DNA from: an uncultured Chlorobiales bacterium
Lineage (GTDB): Bacteria; Bacteroidota; Chlorobiia; Chlorobiales; Chlorobiaceae
NCBI GenBank assembly: GCA_903929135.1
Contig: CAIYTH010000013.1
Span: forward strand, 124,001-188,000
Length of the DNA stretch: 64,000 bases
Direction of reading: 5' to 3'
How positions within the stretch are numbered: the first letter of the stretch is position 1; each line of letters opens with the position of its first letter. Made by a program: the position numbers and the translations under genes. Below, in pieces: positions 53,542 to 63,994 of the stretch. The notes under the pieces are model-generated. The model ran no database searches, was not told the DNA's origin, and worked only from the letters and a program-made list of their open reading frames with translations.

Positions 53542-54171
53542 TCACTTCTTCGCGTTCTGACGGGGTCCGTGTTGCAGGTGCCGTTCGAGGGCGACGGCAA
53601 GATAATTGTTTTTCTTCTGAAGCAACGTATCGATTTTCCGGGCTTCGTCCATCCTTCCTGCCCGTATCTGGCAGATGGCTATGGTGTACCAGGCTTCGTC
53701 AAAGGAGTAACTGTTATCGATGGCCTTGTGGTACGATGCGATGGCGTCGTCATAACGCTTCAACTGGAAATAGACGTTGCCCAGGTCGAAGTGGCGCAGC
53801 GAATCGTCAGGCGCCTTCTCGACCCGTTTCAGCATCCACGGGAGCGCTGCCGCATAGTTCTTCTGGTTGAAGAAGGCTGCGCCCATGGCGGAATAGGCTT
53901 CATCGAGTCCCGGTTCGAGGGCGATGGCACGCTTGTAGGACTCGATGGCCTCATTGTACTTCTGCTGGTGGGAATACTCCTTGCCGAGGTTCAGGTATGC
54001 CCTGGCATCCTCGGGGTTTTTCCATACCGTCTGCTGCAGGTCGCGAATCCGGGTGTCCTTGTTCTGGCAGGCGGAAAGGCCTGCGAGGCAAAGGATGAGG
54101 AGGAGTGGCCGGAGGAGGCTTCGGAGCAGCCCCTGCCGCGGATGTAGCGGCGATTTGGACAGGTGGATCAT
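53542..54171 (-). CDS. TPR-repeat lipoprotein
   Basis: A 209-residue protein with a lipoprotein signal (LLLILCLAGLSAC) and about four tetratricopeptide repeats, each 34 residues with the pattern A-Y-x-N-L-G-x-x-Y (for example DARAYLNLGKEY, DEAYSAMGAAFF, DSLRHFDLGNVY, DEAWYTIAICQI). TPR arrays mediate protein-protein contacts, so an envelope assembly role is likely but unspecific. ATG 54171 places the signal at the N-terminus. The frame is open to 54249. Confidence 0.85.
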   Translation of the reverse strand: MIHLSKSPLHPRQGLLRSLLRPLLLILCLAGLSACQNKDTRIRDLQQTVWKNPEDARAYLNLGKEYSHQQKYNEAIESYKRAIALEPGLDEAYSAMGAAFFNQKNYAAALPWMLKRVEKAPDDSLRHFDLGNVYFQLKRYDDAIASYHKAIDNSYSFDEAWYTIAICQIRAGRMDEARKIDTLLQKKNNYLAVALERHLQHGPRQNAKK

Positions 54172-54449
54172 ATGGCCGTGCTGGCACTCCCGTAATTCTG
54201 GTTCCTGATCGTATTCAGTTGCTTGCCTGGGTGAATCAGGCAAATTCACGTTGCCCGTCCGCCCCGATGCCGACGCGATTGTCGATATCCCGCATGTCCT
54301 TTCAATATAGCTACTGGTTTAATCTTCTGCTAACTCCCGCATGTTTTCGCTGTTGGACCGGCAGGGGTCCGCATCCTTTGAGGTTGGCTTTTTTTTGCCC
54401 AACTTTCCCCTGTACCGCAGCAACCAAACCTCAATTGACAACAGGGATC

Positions 54450-54656
54450 ATGAAACAGGAACTACATGTCACCGGGATGCGATGTTCAGGATGCGAAATG
54501 CTGGTCAGCGAAGCGCTCGAGGAGATGGATGGTGTCGCGAAGGCCGATGCGTCCCATGATACAGGAACCATCGTGGTCGAATACGACGAGAAGAAAGTCG
54601 ATCTCCCTGCCATCAGGGCCGTGATCGAAGGACAGGGGTTCGTCGTGACGACCTGA
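54450..54656 (+). CDS. Heavy-metal-associated (HMA) domain protein
   Basis: A 68-residue single-domain metallochaperone. GMRCSGCEM gives the Cys-x-x-Cys site, and the rest is the beta-alpha-beta-beta-alpha-beta pattern ending in EGQGFVVTT. CopZ-like copper delivery is the usual role, but no copper ATPase is nearby. A strong terminator follows five bases after the stop. Confidence 0.87.
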   Translation: MKQELHVTGMRCSGCEMLVSEALEEMDGVAKADASHDTGTIVVEYDEKKVDLPAIRAVIEGQGFVVTT

Positions 54657-54660
54657 AACG

Positions 54661-54691
54661 AAAAAAGCCCCTGCGATGCAAGGGCTTTTTT
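54661..54691. terminator. Terminator between the HMA gene and tRNA-Asp
   Basis: AAAAAAGCCC and GGGCTTTTTT pair, extended by TGC/GCA. With A-tract and T-tract on opposite sides it works for the HMA gene on the plus strand and the tRNA on the minus strand. Confidence 0.88.
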
Positions 54692-54714
54692 CATGTCGTC
54701 CTTTCGGAACAGTG

Positions 54715-54789
54715 CGGAGCTGACGGGGCTCGAACCCGCGACCTCCTACGTGACAGGCAGGCGCTCTAACCAAACTGAGCTACAGCTCC
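54715..54789 (-). tRNA. tRNA-Asp (GTC)
   Basis: On the minus strand a 75-nt cloverleaf is complete. Acceptor arms GGAGCTG/CAGCTCC, D-arm with TAGCTCAGTTTGGTTAGAGC, anticodon loop CTGTCAC giving anticodon GTC, and T-arm with GGTTCGAGCCCC. Discriminator G. The CCA end is not encoded. Confidence 0.96.
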
Positions 54790-55018
54790 GTTCCTGAATG
54801 GATGACTAAGGTAGCGAAACGGGTTTTTCTTTCCAAGAAATTTTTTCTTTTTACGGCCGCGACGGGCGCCGGCTGGCCGTTATCGGTGTTCGGTTACGGC
54901 GAGAATGCGTAAAGATGGGTGAGATAATGCCGGGAGTTTTGTAATTTCAGGCCATATTCGTGACAACGCCTCCAAAAAGGTGGCATTATTCCTCATCAAT
55001 CTAAATGATTATGCTGTC

Positions 55019-56362
<1,344 letters not shown>

Positions 56363-56440
56363 GCCTATGCCGGACCGTATGCCCGCCGGAAACGGCTGGC
56401 ATACGGTCAAGCTTTCATACCATCTTACAGGAATCGCATT

Positions 56441-56728
56441 ATGTCAGTTACCAGAGAGAACGTCGCCTATATCGCTGAACTCGCCCGCCTGAGGTTCACC
56501 GAGGCGGAGCAGGAGAAGATGACCATGGAGCTCAACATGATCCTGCATTATGTCGAGAAGCTCAATGAAGTCGATACCACGGGGGTCGAACCCCTCAGCA
56601 GCATCCACGATCATGGGAACGTCCTGAGGGAGGATGTCGAATTGCCGTCGCTGTCGAATGCGGCGGCGCTCAGCAATGCCCCCGACCGGCAGGACCGGTT
56701 CTTCAAGGTGCCCAAGGTCATCGGTTAG
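56441..56728 (+). CDS. gatC: Asp/Glu-tRNA(Asn/Gln) amidotransferase subunit C
   Basis: A 95-residue GatC, the small structural subunit that stabilises GatA-GatB for transamidation of misacylated tRNAs. The sequence begins VTRENVAYIAELARLRF and has GVEPLSSIHDHGNVLREDV. The length is typical. gatA and gatB are not in the window. It is followed six bases later by the DUF167 gene. Confidence 0.94.
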   Translation: MSVTRENVAYIAELARLRFTEAEQEKMTMELNMILHYVEKLNEVDTTGVEPLSSIHDHGNVLREDVELPSLSNAAALSNAPDRQDRFFKVPKVIG

Positions 56729-56734
56729 TCCCGG

Positions 56735-57052
56735 ATGTCGGCCATCAGCCAGAAAGGTGACGGCGTCTGCCTCTCCGTGCGTGTGCAGCCGCGCTCATCG
56801 CGTTGCGGCATCGCCGGCATGTACGGCGAAAGCGTCAGGATCTGCCTGAAGTCCGCGCCTGTCGACGATGCCGCAAACCAGGAGTGCTGCACCATGCTTG
56901 CCAAACTGCTCGGCGTGCCCCGTTCGAGCGTCTCGGTCGTTTCCGGCAGGACTTCCCGCAGCAAAGTCATGAAAATCGAGGAGATATCCATCGCAGCCGT
57001 TCGGAGCGTGCTTGCCCCGTATCTCGAGGTCGTCGTTCCGCCTTCGCCATGA
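56735..57052 (+). CDS. DUF167 (YggU) family protein
   Basis: A 105-residue small alpha/beta protein. Family landmarks are [34 protein letters not shown] and [14 protein letters not shown]. Function unclear in general. It is embedded in a compact run and its TGA overlaps the ATG of dtd, which shows coupled translation. Confidence 0.9.
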   Translation: MSAISQKGDGVCLSVRVQPRSSRCGIAGMYGESVRICLKSAPVDDAANQECCTMLAKLLGVPRSSVSVVSGRTSRSKVMKIEEISIAAVRSVLAPYLEVVVPPSP

Positions 57053-57501
57053 GGGTCGTCGTCCAGAGGGTCCGCCATGCGGGCGTTTCGATCGGGGGAG
57101 CGCTGCATTCGGAGATAGGCCTGGGCCTGCTGCTACTCGTGGGTATCTGTCGCTCCGACAGCGAAGCCGACCTGGCCTGGATGAGCAGGAAGGTCTCCTC
57201 CCTCAGGATTTTTGAGGACGAGGCCGGAAAGATGAACCTGTCGGTGAAGGATGTCGGCGGATCGATTCTCGCTGTTTCTCAGTTTACGCTTTATGCAGAT
57301 GCCAGCAGGGGCAACCGGCCCGGTTTTTCCGAGGCTGCTCCGCCCGATGCGGCCCTTGACCTCTTCGACCGTTTCATCGGGACACTCCGGACCGTTTCGG
57401 GCCTCCCTGTCGAAACCGGCAGCTTCGGGGCCGATATGCAGGTCTCGCTGCTGAACGACGGTCCGGTCACCATCATACTCGAATCGCCTGTAAAGCCATG
57501 A
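57049..57501 (+). CDS. dtd: D-aminoacyl-tRNA deacylase
   Basis: A 150-residue enzyme that hydrolyses D-aminoacyl-tRNAs. It starts [15 protein letters not shown]. The two active-site motifs are SQFTLYAD and [10 protein letters not shown], together with [11 protein letters not shown]. The ATG overlaps the preceding stop and gives the normal length. kdsB begins seven bases after the stop. Confidence 0.95.
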   Translation: MRVVVQRVRHAGVSIGGALHSEIGLGLLLLVGICRSDSEADLAWMSRKVSSLRIFEDEAGKMNLSVKDVGGSILAVSQFTLYADASRGNRPGFSEAAPPDAALDLFDRFIGTLRTVSGLPVETGSFGADMQVSLLNDGPVTIILESPVKP

Positions 57502-57508
57502 TTTGCCA

Positions 57509-58255
57509 ATGAACGCCGTCATCGTAATACCCGCAAGGCTCTCATCCAGCAGGCTCAGTGAGAAAATGCTGGCCGACCTCGAAGGTGCGCCCCTGATCGT
57601 GCGGACCTGGCAGCAGGCCGTGAAGTCCAGGCTCGCATCACGGGTCGTCGTGGCTACCGACAGCGACCGGATCGCCGATGTGCTGCGCGAAGCCGGCGCG
57701 GAGGTCGTCATGACCTCGCCCGAAGCGGCCTGCGGTACCGACCGGATCGCCGAAGCGGCAAGGATCGTCGGGGGTGACGTGTTCGTGAACCTGCAGGGGG
57801 ATGAGCCACTGATCGATCCGGACACGATCGATCTGGCCATCAGGCCTTTTTTCAGCCAGGACCCGCCACCCGACTGCACGACGCTGGTCTTTCCTGTCGG
57901 CCCCGAAGAGCGGCACCTGATCGACGACCCGCATGTGGTCAAGGTGGTGTTGAATGTGAACGGGGAGGCGTTGTACTTCTCCCGCTCCCCGATACCCTTC
58001 CGCCGCGAAACCGTCACTGAAACGAAGTTCTTCCGGCATATCGGTATTTATGCTTTCAGGGCGGATGTGCTGCGGGCTTTCGTTGCCCTGCCGCCCTCGA
58101 TGCTCGAGCGCACCGAGTCGCTCGAACAGCTCCGGCTGCTCGAAAACGGCTACCGCATCCGGTGCATCGAGACGACGGTCGATACGCCGGGAGTGAATAC
58201 GGAAGAGGAGCTGGAAGAGGTGCGCCGTCTGTTCAGGAGCCGTTTCCGTCCCTGA
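57509..58255 (+). CDS. kdsB: 3-deoxy-manno-octulosonate cytidylyltransferase
   Basis: A 248-residue enzyme activating Kdo as CMP-Kdo for lipopolysaccharide. [13 protein letters not shown] is the nucleotide loop, then [21 protein letters not shown] and [11 protein letters not shown] with the metal-binding Asp. [16 protein letters not shown] and [13 protein letters not shown] follow. Full length. Its 3' end overlaps the convergent xseA by 23 bases. Confidence 0.94.
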   Translation: MNAVIVIPARLSSSRLSEKMLADLEGAPLIVRTWQQAVKSRLASRVVVATDSDRIADVLREAGAEVVMTSPEAACGTDRIAEAARIVGGDVFVNLQGDEPLIDPDTIDLAIRPFFSQDPPPDCTTLVFPVGPEERHLIDDPHVVKVVLNVNGEALYFSRSPIPFRRETVTETKFFRHIGIYAFRADVLRAFVALPPSMLERTESLEQLRLLENGYRIRCIETTVDTPGVNTEEELEEVRRLFRSRFRP

Positions 58256-59441
58256 TTTCGGCACGGCGGCTGCCGTCCTGGAACACGATGCCTACCTCAT
58301 CCCCGCGTTCAAGCGAGGATGCCGAGGTCACATAACCCCCTTTCCCGGATACCAGTGCGAACCCGCGCTGGAGGACCCGCCTGACGTCCAGCATGCCGAG
58401 CCGTTCCGCTGCGGCGTCGAAGAGCATCTCCCGCTGACGGAGCTTGTCCGAGGTTGCCCTTGCAGACTCTTTTTCGAGTGATGCCAGCCGCTCCTCCATC
58501 TGGCCGAGCATCAGCACGGGACGGTTGAACGCATAGCTGCCGCAGATCGAATCCACCTGCAGCTGAGCTCCAGAAATCTTGCCATCCATGAGGATCGCCT
58601 GCCTGCCGGCAAGGCTGTCGATATGCCGCAGCAGCTCCTCACGGTCGGGAACGGCCCGTTCGGCGGCGATGGAGGGGGTGCCGGCGCGCAGGTCTGCAAC
58701 CATGTCGGCCACGGTAAGGTCGGTCTCGTGGCCGATGGCGCTGATCACCGGGATGGCCGACCTGAAGATGGCTTCGGCCACAGCCTCGTCGTTGAACGCC
58801 TGCAGGTCTTCGGACGAGCCGCCCCCTCTGGCGAGGATGATCACCTCCGGGCGGTGTTCGGGAACCGGGGGGTCGTTGAAGTACCCGATGGCGCGGACAA
58901 CCGACTCCACAGCCTGTTCGCCCTGTACCTGCACGGGATAGAGCAGCAGTGACGCCGAGGGGAACCGACGGGCGAAGACGTCGCTCATGTCCCTGATGAC
59001 GGCGCCGGTCGGCGAGGTGATCAGGCCGATCGTCGCGGGCAGGCGCGGCAGCGGCTTTTTGTGTCCGGGATCGAAGTACCCGGCCTTGGCAAGCCTGGCG
59101 ATGAGCTGGGCCAGCGCCTGCTGCTGGGCTCCTTCACCGGTCCCTGAGAGCGACGTGCAGATGAGCTGGTAGCGGCCGGAGGGAGGATACACTTCGAGCC
59201 GCCCCTCGGCGATGACCTCGATGCCGTCACGAAGTTCCAGCGGGAAGCGGCTCCTCACGCTCTTCCAGATCACGGCCGGTATCTGGGCTTCGGTGTCTTT
59301 GAGGGTCAGGTAGACGTGTCCCGAACTGTGCTGCTTGCAGTTGGAAATTTCGCCCTTGACCCTGACGAAAGGGAACAGGCTTTCAAGCTCGTTCTTGATC
59401 GCCTTGGTCAGTTCGCTGACGCTCTGGGAATGGTCGGTCAT
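58233..59441 (-). CDS. xseA: Exodeoxyribonuclease VII large subunit
   Basis: A 402-residue XseA. The N-terminal OB-fold contains [22 protein letters not shown]. The catalytic part has [31 protein letters not shown] and [18 protein letters not shown] helical C-terminal region ends in a variable tail. It degrades single-stranded DNA with the small subunit XseB, which is not seen here. It stands alone on the minus strand. Confidence 0.94.
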   Translation of the reverse strand: MTDHSQSVSELTKAIKNELESLFPFVRVKGEISNCKQHSSGHVYLTLKDTEAQIPAVIWKSVRSRFPLELRDGIEVIAEGRLEVYPPSGRYQLICTSLSGTGEGAQQQALAQLIARLAKAGYFDPGHKKPLPRLPATIGLITSPTGAVIRDMSDVFARRFPSASLLLYPVQVQGEQAVESVVRAIGYFNDPPVPEHRPEVIILARGGGSSEDLQAFNDEAVAEAIFRSAIPVISAIGHETDLTVADMVADLRAGTPSIAAERAVPDREELLRHIDSLAGRQAILMDGKISGAQLQVDSICGSYAFNRPVLMLGQMEERLASLEKESARATSDKLRQREMLFDAAAERLGMLDVRRVLQRGFALVSGKGGYVTSASSLERGDEVGIVFQDGSRRAEIRDGNGS

Positions 59442-59602
59442 GGGCAGAGGTATCCGTTTGTTGGCACCGCCGGAAGGAGGCTTTCCGGAAAATACGGTAT
59501 TCCGGCGTCACATTCATCTGCGGAAGGCGGGGCAAGGCCTGCAATTGCGGCTCAATTGTTATATTCGATGTTGGTTCTTCAACATCATTCCTCAGGAAAT
59601 CC

Positions 59603-60625
59603 ATGGCCATTCAGACCGGAGCCGAAATGCTCGCCGAGCGTCTCGGGAAAGACAAGGAGCAGGCGTCGCGGCTGCTTGACCAGCTCTCCGGTAGCATGGC
59701 GGCGGAGCTTCTCGGCAGCGGCCGGCTCGCCGTTGAAGGTCTCGGCACCTTCACGGTCGTGCACGACCATGCATCCAGGGAGACGACGGAGAGAGGTTCG
59801 GTGTTCATGCCGCCGAAGAACAGGATTGTTTTCGACCCCCGGCCATCTGCACGGGGCGACCTGTCGAAGATCGCCACCGGCCGCCTCGGCATGGATGCCG
59901 GTGAAGCCGCCGGGCTTGCAAAGGCCATGGCCACAGTATTCGGAGAGCTCCTGAAGCGGCAGGCCGACCTCGAACTGCGGGGATTCGGTTCATTCTCGAT
60001 CCTTGACGGACGCTACGGATTCAGGCCCGATCCCGGGCTCGATGAGCTGCTCAACAGCGTCTATGAAGGGCTGGAGGGCATCGCAATGCCCGAGGGCGCG
60101 CCAAAGGCTCCTGGAGGCATCCGGCACCTGAAGGAGGCAGTGCTCGCCCTGGCGGCCATGCTGCTCTGCTTCGCCGGCTATGTCGCGCTGCGGCCGGTGC
60201 TGTTCGACGACGGCGAACGTCGCCCTAAGCATGACGGCCCGGCCCCCCGCCCCTATTTCACCATTACCGAGATCGCATCGCCGGATTCAGCCGCTTCTCC
60301 TTCGCTTGCGGCGCCGGTTGCGAAAGCGGCCCGGCCTGATTCGCTCATCCTGTCCAATGGAAGGTTCACGGTCGTCGCAGCAACCTTCAGCTCCGCGAAA
60401 GTCGCACGGGAGGAGGCCGTGAGGCTTTCCACCCCGGACCGCCGGATCATGATCTGGAAAGTCCGCAGCGGAGGCCAGCTCTTTTACCGCCTGGTGACCG
60501 GAGATTACGCCACGGACCAGGAGGCGCGCGACAGCCTTCGGGTGATGCGGCGCGGCCTGTCGAAAAATGTCTATATCCAGCAAGCATCAAAAAATGTCGT
60601 GTTATATGGAGAAAATGGCCTGTAA
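59603..60625 (+). CDS. HU-like DNA-binding and SPOR-domain membrane protein
   Basis: A 340-residue protein. Two HU-type segments are seen (about 1-80 with VEGLGTFTVV and PPKNRIVFDP; about 85-145 with LELRGFGSFSIL). A single transmembrane helix follows (about 179-197, VLALAAMLLCFAGYVAL), a spacer, then a C-terminal SPOR domain (about 255-330, GRFTVVAATFSS and FYRLVTGDY). The layout suits the prokaryotic HU/CCDC81-like plus SPOR proteins of Bacteroidetes/Chlorobi, probably linking nucleoid and septal peptidoglycan. Its end overlaps the bchY start. Confidence 0.82.
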   Translation: MAIQTGAEMLAERLGKDKEQASRLLDQLSGSMAAELLGSGRLAVEGLGTFTVVHDHASRETTERGSVFMPPKNRIVFDPRPSARGDLSKIATGRLGMDAGEAAGLAKAMATVFGELLKRQADLELRGFGSFSILDGRYGFRPDPGLDELLNSVYEGLEGIAMPEGAPKAPGGIRHLKEAVLALAAMLLCFAGYVALRPVLFDDGERRPKHDGPAPRPYFTITEIASPDSAASPSLAAPVAKAARPDSLILSNGRFTVVAATFSSAKVAREEAVRLSTPDRRIMIWKVRSGGQLFYRLVTGDYATDQEARDSLRVMRRGLSKNVYIQQASKNVVLYGENGL

Positions 60626-61853
60626 TAAACTGCATCCGCAGTCGATGTGCCCCGCATTCGGCGGGCTTCGCGTGCTGATGCGCATCGATGGCGCCCAGGT
60701 CTGCATGGCCGCCGACCAAGGCTGCCTCTACGGGCTGACCTTCGTTTCGCACTTCTACGTCGCCCGACGCTCGATCGTCTCCCCTGAGCTCATGAACGTC
60801 CAGATTTCCGGCGGCACCATGATCGATGACCTGCGGAGGACGATCGAATCCATCGCCTCGGACCCGTCGGTGCGTTTCATCCCGGTGGTCAGCACCTGCG
60901 TGGCTGAAACGGCCGGCATCGCCGAGGAGCTGCTCCCGAAAAAGGTCGGCAATGCCGAGGTCCTGCTGGTCAGGCTTCCGGCTTTCCAGATCAGGACCCA
61001 TCCCGAAGCCAAGGACGTCGCCGTTGCCACCCTGGTCAAGCGGTTCGGCGCGTTCGGCGAACCCCGCAGGGAGAAGTCGCTGGTGGTGCTCGGTGAGATA
61101 TTCCCGGTCGATGCCATGATGATCGGCGGCGTCCTGCAGCGCATCGGCGTGCAGTCGGTCGTGACCCTGCCGGGTGCTGACCTCGACGACTACGTCCAGG
61201 CCGGTCGTGCCGAGGCCTGCGCCGTACTGCATCCCTTCTATGAAAGGTCGGCATCGCTGTTCCAGTCGGCGGGCATGAAGATCGTCCAGGGCAATCCGAT
61301 CGGTGCAAACGCGACGGCCCAGTGGATCGAGCGTATCGGGGAGGCCCTCGACCTCGACCCGGAAACCGTCAGGCAGGTCGCCGAGGAGGAGCGGAAGAAG
61401 GCGAAGGATGTGTTTGCGGGTTTCAGCCACATCAAAGGGTCGGTGATCGTGGCCGGTTACGAGGGCAACGAACTGCCGCTGGTGCGCCTGCTGCTCGAAG
61501 CCGGGCTCGACGTCCCCTATGCGTCGACATCGATCGCCCGCACCCCGCTCGGGGAGGAGGACCATCAGCTCCTGACCATGCTCGGCACGGAGGTGCGTTA
61601 CCGCAAGTATCTCGAAGAGGACGAAGAGGCCGTGCTGAAGTATGCCCCGGATCTGGTCATCGGCACCACGGCCCTCGACAGCTTCGCCAAGGAGCGTGGC
61701 ATTCCGGCCATCTACTACTACACCAACAATATCTCGGCGCGCCCCATCTTCTTCGCCTCCGGCGCGGCCTCGGTGCTCGGCATGATCGCCGGTCTCATCC
61801 AGAAGAAGGATGTGTACCGGAAGATGAAGGAGTACTTCCTGCAGGCCGATTGA
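60606..61853 (+). CDS. bchY: Chlorophyllide a reductase subunit Y
   Basis: A 415-residue nitrogenase-like subunit of the BchXYZ complex, which reduces ring B of chlorophyllide a on the way to bacteriochlorophyll a. The Cys residues for the [4Fe-4S] cluster lie in HPQSMCPAFGGL, DQGCLYGLTFVSHFY and VSTCVAETAG. VIVAGYEGNELP and YYYTNNISARP complete the fold. Starts at 60567, 60606 and 60615 are in frame; 60606 is chosen. It overlaps the upstream gene, and the stop lies inside an inverted repeat. Confidence 0.93.
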   Translation: MEKMACNKLHPQSMCPAFGGLRVLMRIDGAQVCMAADQGCLYGLTFVSHFYVARRSIVSPELMNVQISGGTMIDDLRRTIESIASDPSVRFIPVVSTCVAETAGIAEELLPKKVGNAEVLLVRLPAFQIRTHPEAKDVAVATLVKRFGAFGEPRREKSLVVLGEIFPVDAMMIGGVLQRIGVQSVVTLPGADLDDYVQAGRAEACAVLHPFYERSASLFQSAGMKIVQGNPIGANATAQWIERIGEALDLDPETVRQVAEEERKKAKDVFAGFSHIKGSVIVAGYEGNELPLVRLLLEAGLDVPYASTSIARTPLGEEDHQLLTMLGTEVRYRKYLEEDEEAVLKYAPDLVIGTTALDSFAKERGIPAIYYYTNNISARPIFFASGAASVLGMIAGLIQKKDVYRKMKEYFLQAD

Positions 61854-61981
61854 CCTGTTGCGGGACCCGATTGCTGCGTTGGTCGGTGCTCGAAATCCTC
61901 ACGTACTACGTGTACGCTCCGGTTTCTGCGCTCCGTCCGCCTTGCACTCGGGCCCCTCACGACGGTCAATCGGCCTGCAGG
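61838..61981. repeat. 144-bp stem-loop element over the end of bchY
   Basis: The 18-base end of bchY (61838-61855) recurs perfectly inverted at 61964-61981. The 108 bases between contain nested stems: GAAATC (61892-61897) with GGTTTC (61921-61926), and CGTAC (61902-61906) with GTACG (61912-61916). The inner block TCGAAATCCTCACGTAC resembles dispersed intergenic repeats I have seen in other bacterial genomes. It should act as a transcription terminator for bchY, and it may be mobile. Confidence 0.85.
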
Positions 61982-62002
61982 CACTTCGAATGGGCTTGAC
62001 GT

Positions 62003-62218
62003 GTGGCGTATAACAGCCCGAACCAGGTCGAAAATCAGTGCAAGGCAAAGGGACTGTCGACTCAGGCGCTCCAAAGCGGCAGCCGGAGCCGGGAGTATAC
62101 AGCGCTTCGAAGAGAATTGTCAGAAGAGCTGTTCAGCGATCTTGGCTTATCTCATGCAGACATCGCGAGGCTGCTGGGAATTTCGAGAGCAGGTGTGAGT
62201 CAGTTGCTACGCCGTTGA
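62003..62218 (+). pseudogene. Remnant of a Y1-transposase-like C-terminus (helix-turn-helix)
   Basis: A 71-codon frame (GTG start, no ribosome-binding site) ending LSHADIARLLGISRAGVSQL, a clear helix-turn-helix. The preceding LQSGSRSREYTALRRELSEEL resembles the tail of REP-associated (Y1/IS200-like) transposases. The catalytic part is absent upstream, where the repeat element lies, so this seems a decayed leftover. Confidence 0.45.
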
Positions 62219-62367
62219 TCGAGCATCAGGTCGACGCTGCATGTGCTTTATTTGCTTTTATGACGAAAAATATCGTCAATACTATGAGGTGTTGGGTGAT
62301 CAAGAGATGTGGCGAGAAGCGTACTTGATTTTTGGCCTGCTGAATGAAGTTTTGTTGCTTGCCTCAG

Positions 62368-62459
62368 TCACTTACGTCCCTAAGAACCCACAGTCACTTG
62401 CGTTCCCAGGAACCCACTTACGTCCCCGAGAACCCATCACTTACGTCCCCGAGAACGCA
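62368..62459. repeat. Four imperfect tandem 23-bp repeats
   Basis: Copies of TCACTTACGTCCCCGAGAACCCA occur at 62368-62390, 62394-62416, 62417-62436 (missing TCA) and 62437-62459. They vary at two to five positions. They are nearly contiguous, with no spacers. They lie in A+T-rich DNA before the lipoprotein gene and may be protein-binding iterons or a remnant of a dispersed family. The rest of 62219-62622 holds no supported gene. Confidence 0.85.
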
Positions 62460-62622
62460 CTCGGGTGTAATATTTTGCTATTTGTTTACTTTGATTTTAC
62501 GTTTCTGTAGGTTACCTTGAAATAGGGCATTTGTACTGCCGAGTACCCGATTTGGCAACTTAAGTACAAAATATTAACAAATGAATCTTCTATTCTCCCA
62601 TTTCGAACAAGTATCTAAAGTG

Positions 62623-63978
62623 ATGCTTCGTTATGTGTTGCTATCATTTTTTGTATTGATATCTGCATGTGCATCATATGGTCCGACAGTAAAGGATTCG
62701 AATTACAAGAATTCTATTAGTAGTCTGGGTTTGAGTGGAGATAATATGCATAGTATTCGTGCTTCATGGTATCCAAATAAGATTATAGGAATGACTGATT
62801 CTGATAATCCTTATGCGTCCGGCAGATTATATATCGAGAGTGAGAAAATTATTTTTGCTTCATACGATGAATCTGTTAATTTTTATAAAAAGCTGTTTGA
62901 AGTGATGTATTCTGATGTTGATTCAGTGACGAAAGGAGGTTTTGGTGCAACAAGGATAATGAGGTTGCGTTTGAAAAACAATAATATTCATAGTTTTAAG
63001 ATGACGAGTTGGACTACTGAGGATGGTGAATCTATGGGCAAAAGTGAGATTATTCAATATGTCGCTGATCAAGTAGATAAGTATAGTCATGCTTTTGTGG
63101 TAAATGATAAAAAAGAAGTTCGAGTAAAACAGCCTGATATATTATCTGATGATAAACAATTTGCTGCGCAAGAAGAGGCAAGTGCTAGAGTTCTTAAGGG
63201 TAAAATAGCGTATTATGAGAGAGATGGGGTTGATAAGAATTTATTTTCGAATACGCAAAAGCCAACACGACCTGAGAATCTGGCTATTACGCAGTGGTTG
63301 AAGATGAGAGATAGGCATCTGCAAGTTATGGCGCAACAGAGTACAGATATTTCTCCTGATTATAATTTTGATGAAATAAAACGAACAAGGAGTGTGAATC
63401 AATATGTCAAAAAGTTGGCTAAGGATTTGTGTGAGGGAAAAATTACATATGGACAATTTTCAAAAAAGAAATATTTGTATGAGACCGAATACGATAATAA
63501 GATTAACAGAGAAGTAAAAAAGACTGGTAAGGACCGAAACTTGGCTGCAGAGAACATAAGACTTAAGGAAGAAAAGCAAGGTGCACTTCAAGATATGCAA
63601 AACCGACGAGCATTAGGTGTCAAAAGCCGTAATGGGTATGGTGCGACAAGCAAACAATTGATACAGTCAAATCAAATAGATTGGGATTACCGTCAAAAGC
63701 AAATAGAGGCGGAGCGTATTCGTCAAGCAAATGAAGCGACAGCCGCGGCATACGCAGAACAACATGCTGCAATAGAAGAGCAGATGAGAAGGGTTAAGGA
63801 AGAGCAAGCCATTCAAGCATTGAATAATTATGTTCAACAAGAAGAAATGCAGCGTCAGCAGCAAAATATGCAAATGCAGCAGGCGTTGCAGCAACAACAG
63901 CAACAGCTTTATCAGCAGCAGATGTTGGATATAGAGCGTAGGAAGTTACAAATGATGCAATTACAGGGGATTAAGTAG
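62623..63978 (+). CDS. A+T-rich lipoprotein with Gln-rich C-terminus
   Basis: A 451-residue protein with a lipoprotein signal (RYVLLSFFVLISAC; lipobox ISAC). A globular part follows (about 20-150: SGRLYIESEKIIFASYDES, then FKMTSWTTEDGE), then a helical charged middle (RSVNQYVKKLAKDLCEGKITYGQF, similar to segments of secreted helical proteins). The C-terminal 100 residues are coiled-coil and extremely Gln/Met-rich (EEMQRQQQNMQMQQ). G+C is only 20/60 at 62881-62940 and 23/60 at 63121-63180. An upstream ATG at 62581 is in frame. The gene looks recently acquired, and its function is unknown. Confidence 0.8.
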   Translation: MLRYVLLSFFVLISACASYGPTVKDSNYKNSISSLGLSGDNMHSIRASWYPNKIIGMTDSDNPYASGRLYIESEKIIFASYDESVNFYKKLFEVMYSDVDSVTKGGFGATRIMRLRLKNNNIHSFKMTSWTTEDGESMGKSEIIQYVADQVDKYSHAFVVNDKKEVRVKQPDILSDDKQFAAQEEASARVLKGKIAYYERDGVDKNLFSNTQKPTRPENLAITQWLKMRDRHLQVMAQQSTDISPDYNFDEIKRTRSVNQYVKKLAKDLCEGKITYGQFSKKKYLYETEYDNKINREVKKTGKDRNLAAENIRLKEEKQGALQDMQNRRALGVKSRNGYGATSKQLIQSNQIDWDYRQKQIEAERIRQANEATAAAYAEQHAAIEEQMRRVKEEQAIQALNNYVQQEEMQRQQQNMQMQQALQQQQQQLYQQQMLDIERRKLQMMQLQGIK

Positions 63979-63987
63979 TCGGGATAT

Positions 63988-63994
63988 AAGGAGG
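63988..63994 (+). promoter_or_regulatory. Shine-Dalgarno sequence of the next gene
   Basis: AAGGAGG ten bases after the lipoprotein stop is a perfect ribosome-binding site. The next start must lie just past the right edge, so the lipoprotein gene has a closely linked downstream partner. Confidence 0.6.

Noticed and set aside
51742-54147. 801-codon plus-strand frame opposite menF, part of menD and the TPR gene
   Set aside because: It crosses three well-supported minus-strand genes and translates into Arg/Val/Asp-rich text without family motifs.
62368-62459. Possible CRISPR array
   Set aside because: The repeats are imperfect and nearly contiguous with no spacers of even length, and no cas gene is present.
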